Positions 22,421-32,219 of a stretch of 64,000 bases of DNA are shown piece after piece. Positions within the stretch are counted from its first letter, which is position 1. Each line of letters starts with the position of its first letter. The position numbers were made by a program, and so were the translations under genes. The notes beneath the pieces are model-generated. The model saw only the letters and a program-made list of their open reading frames with translations. It was not told where the DNA came from and searched no databases. The stretch is taken from contig CM063113.1 of the NCBI GenBank assembly GCA_031841125.1, positions 60,071,211-60,135,210 on the forward strand. The letters are read 5' to 3'. Source of the DNA: Acanthococcus lagerstroemiae (lineage: Eukaryota > Arthropoda > Insecta > Hemiptera > Eriococcidae).

Positions 22421-22510
22421 ATGAAGAAAGAGATACTGCTACTCGTAGCGCTCCTTGTGATATTTGGAATATTGTACAAAAAAATCAACGATAACGCTCC
22501 ATGCGGATAA
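22421..22510 (+). CDS. Tiny membrane peptide (29 aa)
   Basis: A short frame reads MKKEILLLVALLVIFGILYK and ends in a polar tail with one Cys. It is one N-terminal hydrophobic segment with positive charges on both sides, as expected for a single-pass membrane peptide. TTTTTAAAGA precedes the ATG. Small membrane proteins of this kind are common in DNA viruses and Polintons. It is too short for certainty, but the hydrophobic pattern and its place beside the other element genes support it. Confidence 0.45.
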   Translation: MKKEILLLVALLVIFGILYKKINDNAPCG

Positions 22511-22519
22511 ACTGAAAAT

Positions 22520-23246
22520 GTTTTCGCTTTCGAGCTGACGTCACACTTATTTGGGAATGTTCGACCTTGTGTCTGTGTACATTGCGCAATCGTAGCACTG
22601 TACCGTGATTCGTAGTGGGTGTTGAATTATGGTAGAATTTTAGCAGAGAAGAGCAACGCACTTCTAATGAAACACAAGATAGACCAAAGAGTGAAAACGT
22701 TTATTTAGTTGGGAGTACATAAAGACATATGGCAATGACGGAATATTCACCAGAATACCGAAGCTGCAGATCCCTAGTTGGTACAAACAAATATAGGTAG
22801 CGGTAGCTGTCAGGGTCTGAGACTTCAATATTTCAACAGTGGGTAGTGCTTACGTACTATCCCGTTTTCAGAATTTTTGAACGTGTCGATCAATTTTGTT
22901 CCACTTTCGGCTACTCGTACACCCAGTATTCCAGGTATCAAACGCAGATAAGAGATTGATCGTCTTCGCGTACAACATTCGTTCCATCATTTGCATCTTT
23001 TCAGTACTCGTACACTAGCGTTCTGCAACGGAACAACCGCTTTACCGCGCACGAGTGTGAATCGCCAGGTAGGATGCGTATGTTCCGCAGGGGGGAAGGT
23101 GAATGCGGTACAGTTCTTATCTTCTTACCGCTTTGAGCGGAACTACGTCAGTTATAATACCACAAATCACAAAAATGCGCTGCATTGAAGAATACCTACT
23201 ATACGTGTGCAGTAATTGCCGATGGTCTGGGCTTTTCCCGTTGCAT
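22520..23246. other. Right flank of the AT-rich element; CpG-containing spacer
   Basis: Composition returns to ordinary host-like sequence. Between 23010 and 23175 there are several GGAAC/GTTCCGC and CCGCTTT phrases that resemble the repeated GTTCCGC motifs at 27150-27380. No gene is seen. Confidence 0.4.
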
Positions 23247-26200
23247 GTAGGCTTGTCAAAATTTTTTTTAATAACCAGATATCGGTTAACCAGTTATTTT
23301 TTTTTGCGTTTCTGTTTTTGGCCAGTTATAATTGACACAGTATGTTGGTCAACCGGTTATTTTCGGTTAATTTTTTTTCAAGGTTATTTTTATTTATTTT
23401 GACATTGAGTAGATAGGTTCGGGACGAGATTTTTAACATTTATATGGAGCTCACTACATTATGGTTCTGTTTGTCCTTCTGCCATGTCTGTAAGCCACCA
23501 CCCACTTCGCCCGCCGTTGGGCATATGTCTCTGTTGCCCTCTTCCAAGCCTTTCTGTCTGTTGCTGTCTGCTTCCAGTAGGGCTCGAGAAATTTTAGGAT
23601 TTCATTTAACCAGCGTGCAATCGGTGGGTCTTTGCCTTTGCTATGGTTCAATGGGGTCCAGAGAGTGCATTGCAGGTTCTATTTCTCAGGGTTCTCTCTC
23701 GCCATGCGACGAATATATTTAAATTTTAGTTTTTTGATTTTGTATTCCGATACTTTTTGTTCCCAATTGTTTTATAATGCATTTTGTTTTCACCTGGTCT
23801 TTTAAGTGCACGCCCAGTATATTCCTTTGCATAGAGTTTTGAAGATTTATAAAACACTCAAACTGTTTTTTCGTAAGTGACTACTACGTTTGGGTCCCGT
23901 GTGTCAACACCGGCAACACGCAATCCTCCAAAATTTTTATTTTAAGTTTGTTTTTTATTTTACTGTTTGAACTTGTATTGTTTAGCCAAAATTCTTTCCA
24001 TGCATTAGAGATTCTTTCATTTATAATCCCTTCCATATTGGAGTTCAATTTTGACGTTTGGCCTGAACATTTATATTCTTTTATCCTACCTATTTTTGCC
24101 CCGTACCAGACTTTGTTGATTTCCTCCATGTTCATGGATAATCTGAAAGTTTTACTGTGTTGTTTTAGGTCTGATTTTGAGATTTTCATTGATAGTCCGA
24201 AAATCTCACTCTGTTGTCTTAAGTCTTTCACCTTTTCCAGCATTTCTTCGATACTCTTGGTTACCAGCATTATATCGCCTGCAAATCTTAGCTTTGTTTG
24301 TCCAAAATTTTTAATCCATTTCCTTCCAAATCCAAATTTTTGAAAATTTGTTCTAGGGCGCAGTTAAACAAGTTCGGCAACAAGGGGTCCCCTTGTTTTA
24401 CCCCCCCTTTATATAGGAAAGCATTTATCCTTTACATCTGTTTTAATGTAAGCCCGTGAATTATTGTACATGTACATCAAAATCTCAATAATTTCTAACG
24501 AAACTCTTTGGGTTGCCAAAGCTTATTGAGATATATCGAATCGAATGCCGTATTGAAATCAATGAACATCAGCCAAACTTCAATGTTGAATTCTCTGGAT
24601 CTTTCTATTATTTGGCTCAGGGTTTGGATGCGGTCTATTATAATATTATTTTTTTCCTAAACCTGCTTGTTCCAGTGGTTGTTCGGAGTCTCAAGTATTG
24701 TAAATACGATTTTTGATAATTTTCATAAATAGTTTTTCCAGGTTTGAAGATAAGGTTGAGTGGTCTGTAGTTGCTGCTGTCTGCTCTGTCACCTTTTTTG
24801 AATAGTAGGATTATTTCCGAGATGTTCCATTGTTCTGGTGTAATTTTTGTTTCCAAAATTTTGTTATAGATCCTTGTTAACGGGTATACTACTGTGTCCG
24901 CTAGAATTTTTATTATTTCGTTATCTATTTGGCCACCTCTTTTATCCACAGGGAGCAGGAGTTGAGCTGATGTTCGTGTATGTACTTTTCCAGATTAACG
25001 TGTTATTAATGTTCGTTTTCGCATAGAAGTCTCTGTAGAATTTAGATGCGATTTCCGAAATCTCCTCTTGACCATATTTTACTGGCCCTTTAGAGTCTTT
25101 TCACCTAATGAACGCAAAGGTGCCGGTCTGGGTTAGTTTTTTTGCAAATTTTGTAAAGCCATTTATGTTAATTATTTTTTCGATTAATGTTGTGTCGACA
25201 TTCCTAACATTCCGACGTATTTCCTTCCACTGATTTTTTTACCTCGCCTTGTTCTATCTTATCTTCAATTGTTTTTTGAGATTTCTTATTAATATTTTCT
25301 CTTGTTTTAAGGAGTTATTTCGTGTTTTCCGAAATCTTATCATCAGTTTTATACTATTTTTGCGGGTCCTACTTTCCTGATGTGTACTGAATAGTCTTCT
25401 TTAGTATGTTATACATAATTTGGGTTTGCGCAGTGTCTCCAAAATTTCGCTTCTTTAACTCGCTCGCCAAAGTTTCATTTGCGATTTTGAATTTATTTAT
25501 GTACTCGGGGATTATTAGTTTTTTCTTTGTATGCTTGTCATTGTGGTTACCGAAAGATGGATTCGGTGGTATTTTGAGAGATGCCCTTCCCGCTCGGTGG
25601 TCTGAAGAGAAGCCTGAGTTATTAATAATTTCCATGTTTTTCTAATTGGAATTCATCTTGGAATATTCAATTGGATAAAAAAATCGTCATAACAGAATCG
25701 TTAGATTGGTTGGGCTATTGCTCGGCAAAATACGAGTACGATATAGTAAAAAACAAGCAATTTCGAATCTGCTAAAAAAAATTTTACATATTCAGTGCAA
25801 AAAGGAACCGAGTAACCTTTTTTTTTTTTTTTTTGCAATAACAGATGAAAATAACTGAGAGCGTTAGCGTTTTCTCTAAGCTCTGTTCTGAATCGGAGTA
25901 AGGTCAAAATTCAGGAATAATTCAGAATTAGATTCAGATTAAGCGATTATTAACTAAAAGGCTCTACGTATTCGTACGGGTAGAAAAAGCCACAATTTTC
26001 ACTTTTGAAACAATTTTAAGAAATTAATCCTAAAATTATAAAGGATTCTCACCTGATTCAAAAATACTATTCTATGTTCTGCATAAACCAGTATACACTG
26101 TGAATAATTTTGAAATCTGAAGATAAGTAAAGAAAGATGAATTTCTCCATTTGATAATAAATTAACAAATTAATTTTAATTTTTAACAATTTTATTGTTA

Positions 26201-26899
26201 TAGAATGGTATGCATTTTCCCACCCGGCAGAAAATTAGAAAATAATGGCGAATAAATATAATCAGCGGTTAAAAAAAGAAGGGCAGTGGAGAATAAAAAC
26301 GGACACGGTGAAATAAAGTTTCGAATGGCAGAAAAATAGTGGAACAACAATTAAGAAATGTGCTCGGTCTGAATATATTTTTGACCATAACACTGGCTCT
26401 GTAATGAATACAAATGTATTCTCAACATTTTTAAGGGCGTAGATCGATGATGGAACATAGATCCAACACTTCAAAAACCAGTATTGAATCCCGAGGAATA
26501 TTTATCTTCCCTGAAGACGTAAATTAACTTAAACTGCAATTTTTCTTTCGTTTTTAGCCTTTCTGAATGCATTGTGTACATTTTCACTCATTTTCTATGC
26601 ATTTCTTATGTAATGGCAATGTCACCCCATACGCAGGTAACTTTGCCGATTCATCTTTAGACCTTTCTGAGACAAGGGGGGGGGAATGGAAATTTTGATT
26701 CCTCCAGCTAATCTTATTCCCAAAGGTTCAATCAATCCGGTACAGTTTATATATTTCCTAGGGATTTAAATTCTACTTTTTCCCCCAGACGCGGTTTTTT
26801 TGTTTTTTTCCTAGGCGTGGTATTTCATTAAAGTAAAAGTAACTTAGAAAAAAATTAACCGAAAATAACCGGTAATTGAAAATTTTTTGACAAGCCTAC
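23247..26899. repeat. Inverted repeats 3.6 kb apart around a LINE
   Basis: The left end reads TAGGCTTGTCAAAATTTTTT; the right end reads AATTTTTTGACAAGCCTA, its reverse complement with small changes. Both sides also carry AACCGGTTATTTTCGGTTAA (near 23350 on plus and near 26850 on minus). The pair could be termini of one DNA transposon later filled by a LINE, or two separate inverted copies of a miniature element. No matching target duplication was found. Confidence 0.5.
23400..25640 (-). mobile_element. Decayed minus-strand LINE (RTE/jockey-like)
   Basis: Read from 25640 down, pieces appear in the expected order. A SSDHRAGRASLKIP segment (25590-25560) matches the end of an APE-type endonuclease. 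EQWNISEIILLFKKGDRADS and NYRPLNLIFKPGKTIYEN (about 24840-24720) match the start of the reverse transcriptase. LRFAGDIMLVTKSIEEMLE (near 24290) matches the FADD box with one catalytic Asp changed to Gly. WLNEILKFLEPYWKQTATDR and KAWKRATETYAQ (23620-23530) match the C-terminus. Frames are broken and the catalytic box is damaged, so the copy is dead. Confidence 0.7.
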
Positions 26900-27520
26900 T
26901 TTCAACAAACGTCGTTAATAGTTACATATCTTCAGTAACCCGTTAGACCACGCAGTAACGTCAGCATCCTGTGGACACGCAGACATTTCCTAATTATTTT
27001 CATGGCTTCATCTCCACTCTCAACTACCCTGATATTTTATATGTACATTGTACGATAAGAGTTCTCTATCCCCATTTGTTTGATACCAATTACCAAATAA
27101 ATAGGCATATTACACGCGTCCTCTGCTCATGACGAAGTAACGATCGCAAAAAGCGGTACGCCTAATAAGTTTGTTCCGCAAGTTGCGGAACCGAGACACA
27201 ACCTGTTCCGCGTAGTGCAGTATCGCTTACACAACGTTATCTGTTCCGCAAAAGCGGTAGTGGTACTCTCATTGTGACGAGTTCCGCTTCATGCGAATCG
27301 TTATCATGTATGCGGAATATACCGATGCAGAACTCTATCGTACACTACGTTATTGCGAGCTTCGATGCGTACTCCGCCACAGGAGTGAAAGAACTCGTCT
27401 TTTGTTGCTGCTGCGATCTGCTGCTTATCGCTACTGGCTACACGTTATAGGTGGAAGATAGGTTTCGTAAAACGATCGTCAATCGACCTCGGAAGAAATT
27501 CATTTCATATTGTAAAGAGT
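26900..27520. promoter_or_regulatory. Upstream region of the five-exon gene with GTTCCGC repeats
   Basis: From about 27150 to 27380 there are repeated GTTCCGC/GCGGAAC and AGCGGTA phrases in a CpG-containing stretch. It ends just before the inferred first (untranslated) exon of the gene at 27629. The position suggests a promoter. A TATA box is not evident. Confidence 0.35.
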
Positions 27521-27524
27521 ACCG

Positions 27525-27606
27525 GTAAGTAGCGTGGCTAATCGCCATAATTTTTCATCAATAAAGGGTTTCTTCCACGTTAAAATTGTATCACTTCTTC
27601 GTGTAG
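27525..27606 (+). other. Inferred 82-bp intron in the 5' untranslated region
   Basis: ACCG|GTAAGT at 27524/27525 is a strong donor and CTTCGTGTAG at 27606 a plausible acceptor, placed 22 bases before the first ATG of the five-exon gene. Confidence 0.4.
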
Positions 27607-27628
27607 GTGTTCCCAGAGTGCTGCACCT

Positions 27629-30177
27629 ATGTCTGATTGGTCGAGAAGAAAACTACAAACATACATAGACGAACTACGAAAAATCACAAATGAAGCGAAA
27701 GAGCAATTGTCGAGATGGGCGGTATTCGATCGAGCCCAATACCAGGAGGCTTCGCTGGAACTTCTGAAGTCGTCCAAGTCCATCCAAAGGTGGTTATCAA
27801 ATATCGAGAAGTTACAGGACAAACTCGAACGTGAAAACCCCGATGGCGAACTATCAAAATTGCTGGATTCAGTCCTTTCGATGGAAGTAGAGGCCAATAA
27901 CACAGTCGTTGAAGTAGACACAAGGTTATCGTATCTTAAGGAAGCCGCCGGCCACGAAACCATAGCTGATGCCCATGTAAGTGAATCCCGTATTATCTCG
28001 CGATTGGCTCTGATATCTACCATGGTTCCCTTCTAGAATTATCACCGTATCAACGAATCGTGTTGATGTGTGAACAAGATTGTCACGAGAGCTGGAAAGT
28101 CGAGTTCTCAATTTTCGTGAACTGAGTTCTCGTGACGAGAACACAGTACGATATAGTCAGTGTACTTCGTATGCTTCACCCATTTGTAGGTGATTTTTTT
28201 CGTCTACAATTCTGATCTGTACTCTATAGTATTCGGATTTCGTCAGTTTCTAAAGTATTTAGCGAGACTTTACTCACGAATCGAAATGAGGAACGTTCCT
28301 GCTCTAATGTGCGATTTTGATGAATGCGGACGGAAGTTTTGGATCAATAGTGTTTGTAAATGTTAAGGGAATTGTTGATATGTATTACAAGCTGAATCTT
28401 CGAACCATCGACGTCTTGATTCATGTTCCATCAAAAATCACATTCGTCAATCGTCTTGTATACTCATACTAGATACCGAAATCGAGCGTGGCATAACTAA
28501 ATTCTAAAACTTTTTCATCTTTCATTTATCAGGAATTGAATGATTCGAAGAGCTCAAATGAATCGGACAAGGTAGAGCCTAGGAAGAAGAAGTCAAAATT
28601 AGAGGAAGTAAGTGTATTATTTTTTTTCTCTTTCATCTAAATTTACATCTTTAGTATTACGAATTGGTTACATGTTTTAGTTTCAGGAAAAATTTCAAGC
28701 CAACGGAAAAAGTGAGCCGTTAATGTACGTCACGGCGATCCGAATTATTGGCAAACTCGAGGATGAGAAAGTAAGTAGGGTAATTTTTTCTCAATATTTG
28801 TAATAAAGCTATAAAACTGTTAGATACATTATTGTAACGAAAAATCAGAAATTGAGTTGAAACTAAACCAATTTTTTTTTCTCTTCCTCGAGTGAATGAA
28901 TTAATTCTTCTCTTACGAAGTGGGTACATACGAATAATTATACGGAATATTCATCAATTCGTACGAAGTTGTTCGTCAAATTTTTCGTTTTATTTGTTCA
29001 TCGAATTCATCAAATCTACGCTGAAAGTTGTTTCTTTACAGATCAGATGATAGATTCTTGGTTGAGATAATTTTCTATCAATAGTGAAAACAGAACGTAA
29101 ATTCTGTTCGATGTTCACAAAATTGATTTCTCGAGATTTTTTTTTTTCACCGTAGAACACTGAATCAAGATATTATGAACTCGTTCAGGAAAATGATTTG
29201 CTCTTTTGTTCTTTTAATTTCTAATAGAAATTTGGTTGAAACTAAACCAATTTTTTTCTATTCCTCGAGTGGGTTTTCTCTATGCTTACGAATGAACAGT
29301 ATTCGTATCGTATCGATCGAGTTTTTTTTCCGTTTTCTGAAAAGCTATGATTGAAAGTTGGCTAGGGAAAATTTTCATCGTAGAGCACTAAATCGAGATA
29401 GTTTTGTAGAATGATTTGCTGTTTCATACAATTTCCAGTTTATGATGAGTTTGTGAATTGACAATTCAAGGCATGAATTACTTGTTCTGTAAAAACTAGT
29501 ATTTTCTAGACTTTTTCGCGAAATCATTATATTTTTCAAATTAGTATGTTGAGTTTTGAGGTGTCTTTATTATCTCAAGTTGATTTATGATACAATTAGA
29601 GATTTTAATTTTCTAGTGTTTTAAAACAGATTTATAATTTCAGGCATTGTTGGAAGATAAATTCAAGAAAGTCGAATCCCCGATGTACTACCGTTCGGCT
29701 CAAAGATGGGAGTACATACTAAAATTGCATGATCAATCGGTAGCTATGTTAAGAGACGCTATAAAGGAAAGAGGACATGGGTTAACGCTAGAGAATTTTC
29801 CGCGTCTTATTAGAGATGCTTACAAAGATTGTAATAGTCCTATCCACGAATATTTTCGAAAAAAATTCGGACTACATTCGTCTCTGAAGATTTATTTCGA
29901 ATCACACAACCTCCATTTTGGTATGGGATTAACAAAACGTGCAGTGGAGGTATTAGTAAACTGCATCACTAAATTGTAAGCAAATTTATTGTTAATAGAT
30001 ACCTTTTAATATTACTAATATGTCTACCAGCCTTGATATGACATTTTTGTACGTTTCAGTGAGTCACCTACGAAAACTCCACGCGAGTGTTTGTGATGGT
30101 TCTCACCCCCCCTGTTTTACTTATGTTGCAGGAAGCGAAGCAGCATCGACGCCGAGTCCGACCCCCACGTCGTGTAA
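27629..30177 (+). CDS. Unrecognised coiled-coil protein, five coding exons (about 294 aa)
   Basis: Exons: 27629-27976, 28533-28607, 28687-28770, 29644-29975 and 30132-30177. Donors are GTAAGT or GTAAGC and every acceptor is AG. The first three introns are phase 0 and the last phase 2, so the frame stays open throughout. Exon 1 gives a Glu/Lys/Leu-rich coiled-coil segment (QTYIDELRKITNEAKEQLSR). Exon 2 carries a nuclear-localisation-like EPRKKKSKLEE. Exon 4 encodes a compact helical domain with YYRSAQRWEYILKLHDQSVA and LENFPRLIRDAYKDC. The last exon adds KRSSIDAESDPHVV. I do not recognise the family. A nuclear protein with oligomerising helices is the most that can be said. AATAAA follows 34 bases after the stop. 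An alternative final exon from the acceptor at 30059 would give a different short tail. Confidence 0.75.
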
Positions 30178-30210
30178 TTATAGTTCTAACTTATAAATTT
30201 ACATTTTATT

Positions 30211-30216
30211 AATAAA
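30211..30216 (+). terminator. Polyadenylation signal of the five-exon gene
   Basis: AATAAA lies 34 bases after the stop codon at 30175-30177, in AT-rich 3' flanking sequence. Confidence 0.6.
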
Positions 30217-30309
30217 CGCCCATCGATATTGCCCTGACGTGTATTATTAACGAGAAGCCGATTCGAATACGATTATCTTTTGGCCATTGGTTAATTTCCC
30301 TAACCCCCG

Positions 30310-30459
30310 ATGTGTAATTTCACCCCATTTTTACATAATGATATTGAAATTGATCAATATTATGAACCTGAATATGAAGAATATTATCAAAAATGTAAGG
30401 ACAGAGCAAGAGAGAGAATAAGGAAAAAAGATATACATAAGGAAGAGATACTTAGGTGA
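30310..30459 (+). CDS. Small acidic/Tyr-rich ORF (49 aa), AT-rich patch
   Basis: Not recognised. The frame holds DQYYEPEYEEYYQKCKDRAR and a basic end with many Arg, Lys and Ile residues. Its YxP-x-x-EYEEYY core resembles the YQPDREEEYEEYYRQL stretch of the neighbouring 104-aa ORF. This suggests two diverged copies of one domain or one gene broken in two. Composition matches the element at 16-22.5 kb rather than the host gene upstream. Confidence 0.4.
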   Translation: MCNFTPFLHNDIEIDQYYEPEYEEYYQKCKDRARERIRKKDIHKEEILR

Positions 30460-30606
30460 TGATAAATATGATAAATCACCAATAAGAGTAGATAATAATT
30501 TAGAATCAGATCTTGACTTAGAAGAGGACGTTGAAAATAAAAAATAATTTTCTAATTTCTTTTATAGGTAAATAATAATCATCTTGCAAAAATTGAATTC
30601 CCTAAA

Positions 30607-30921
30607 ATGGTTAAAATTGAAAAGAGGTATCCTAAAATTGTATGTATAATGAAAAAAATAGAGAACTCTGATAATAATTCTACTGATAATGGAAATGAAA
30701 ATTATCTTCAGCCCCGTGACACTGTACAAATACAAAACGAGGTTGTAGATTGGTATCAGCCTGATAGGGAAGAAGAATATGAAGAATATTATCGTCAACT
30801 AGGATATAATGTGGATGGTCCCTGGGAACCAGCTGGTAGTATCAATATTAATGATCTTGAATCAGATCCTGAATCAGAAGCTGAACCTGATGAGGGACTA
30901 CAAGATGATATAAATAATTAA
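30607..30921 (+). CDS. Acidic protein ORF (104 aa), AT-rich patch
   Basis: Not recognised. A basic first 15 residues (MVKIEKRYPKIVCIMKK) is followed by a polar stretch, the YQPDREEEYEEYYRQLGY core, and a very acidic tail (LESDPESEAEPDEGLQDD). AAAAATTGAATT precedes the start. Style and base composition recall the small acidic gene next to the virus-like polymerase at 16.0 kb, so it may be a fragment of a similar element. No catalytic motif is seen. Confidence 0.45.
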   Translation: MVKIEKRYPKIVCIMKKIENSDNNSTDNGNENYLQPRDTVQIQNEVVDWYQPDREEEYEEYYRQLGYNVDGPWEPAGSININDLESDPESEAEPDEGLQDDINN

Positions 30922-31025
30922 TGTGTACACTTGATTTCAATATCTGATTCTAAATCATTTTCTGATATATTAAGACCTTTTATTTCTTTTTCTACTGAGA
31001 TTATTGATGTACATTTGGCACACAT
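30918..31025 (-). CDS. Tiny CxxC ORF (35 aa), doubtful
   Basis: A minus-strand frame begins MCAKCTSIISVEKEIKGL and ends convergently on the stop of the 104-aa ORF. One CxxC pair and one later Cys are visible. It may be the tail of a broken zinc-finger gene or chance. Confidence 0.2.
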   Translation of the reverse strand: MCAKCTSIISVEKEIKGLNISENDLESDIEIKCTH

Positions 31026-31141
31026 GTTTTTTATTCAGAATTATTGATAAAATCTATAAAATTCTGAGATGATGAATTTTATTGGGTACCAACCTTGATA
31101 AAAATGACGTGTTCTAAGTTGATGATTTCTATTATAAAACT

Positions 31142-31665
31142 AAGGGAGGAGAAATAGAAAAATCTTCAACTGCGCCAGAAATCTTCCTCACCTTCGAACT
31201 AATTAATGAAAAATTGATACAATAATTCAATAATTTTGTGACTTGAGTCGATGAAAAATTAAGAGAAAATGGTTTGATTTTTGCTTTAAAAATTGGTAAA
31301 TATTCTTTGTCAACTTTTAACGAAATTTTAGGATCTTTACAAATGATAAAAAGATGGGGGAAAAACAGAGAAGTCTTCAACTGCGTGAGAACATACGTTA
31401 GGTGTCTAAGAAATAGCGGAAATGACTTAAAAAGGATACAAAAAAGATACAAAAATTTATAAATTATTTGTTATGACTTGATTAAAAATTAAGAGAAAAA
31501 AGATTAATTTTTGTTTAAAAAACGAGAAAAATATAAGAAAGGGAGAAGAATAAATTTTTATAGGGAGGAAGATCCGATAAAATATAAATTAGGGGGAAGA
31601 TCCGATAAAAAAAGGAAAGTAGGGAGGAGAAATAGAAAAATCTTCAACTGCGCCAGAACATACAT
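31142..31665 (+). repeat. Three direct copies of a GAAAAATCTTCAACTGCG unit
   Basis: GGGAGGAGAAATAGAAAAAT followed by CTTCAACTGCGCCAGAA occurs near 31143 and again near 31620. A diverged copy (GAAGTCTTCAACTGCGTGAG) lies near 31367. Two of the copies continue with ACATACGTT or ACATACATT. The unit spacing is irregular (about 225 and 250 bp). Confidence 0.6.
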
Positions 31666-31673
31666 TGCCTATC

Positions 31674-32215
31674 TACTGATAACTATCGATAGTTTTCGAT
31701 AGTTTTTATAAATTCCACTTTTGTTAGTAATTGTATGTATTGCTTCCATATTTCGTTTGAATCTTCTTATACCATGTACTTTTCACTGTATCTGCCGGAT
31801 TACCACACAAATACTTCAAGACGCAAACTTAGTATCATATTTAATATTATAATATGAATGTATTCTGTATATCTATCTGTAGAGTGTCGAGTGACCAGAG
31901 GCCCCAGAGGGCCAGACATTCCGGGAATCCGGGAATGTTCCGATTTTGAGATTTCAGGTGTCATAGACTGTCCTGGATTAACGTTACAAGTACAACTTGC
32001 AAGAAGAAGCACAGATTGAAACTGATTACACCCGATTACAATCACATCAGTTGACATCAGTTTACAGCAGGTTAGCTACCAGCTAGCAGCCAAAAAACTA
32101 TCGATAGTTTTCTAAAGGACTATCGAACTATCGATAGTTAATCGATAGTCCCAAAAATGCCCGATATTATCGATAGTTCGATAGTTTTTACTATCGATAG
32201 CCCATCACTACTAGC
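31674..32215. repeat. Cluster of TATCGATAG palindromes
   Basis: CTATCGATAG and close variants occur twice near 31680-31705 and about seven times between 32095 and 32205. The stretch ends in a GCCCATCACTA terminus. The layout suggests the two ends of a miniature transposon with subterminal palindromes. The same core is also the binding site type of the insect factor DREF (known biology), so a regulatory effect is possible. Confidence 0.45.
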
Positions 32216-32219
32216 GAGT

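Larger units (their letters stand above)
16049..22510. mobile_element. Virus-like / Polinton-like DNA element fragment with family B polymerase
   Basis: A compact block of intron-free ORFs in very AT-rich DNA: a minus-strand operon-like set (205-aa helical protein, zinc-finger ORF, DNA polymerase, acidic 73-aa protein) and plus-strand small genes (HTH protein, 29-aa membrane peptide). Three genes share the motif TATATAAATAAAT at their 5' ends. The polymerase and gene packing fit an integrated protein-primed DNA virus or Maverick/Polinton-type transposon. No integrase, protease, packaging ATPase or capsid gene is seen, so the copy is probably partial. Ends given are the outer recognised ORFs, not mapped termini. 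Confidence 0.65.

Noticed and set aside
27580..28023. 147-aa minus-strand frame
   Set aside because: Antisense of exon 1 of the five-exon gene. The plus strand has start, donor and phase support.
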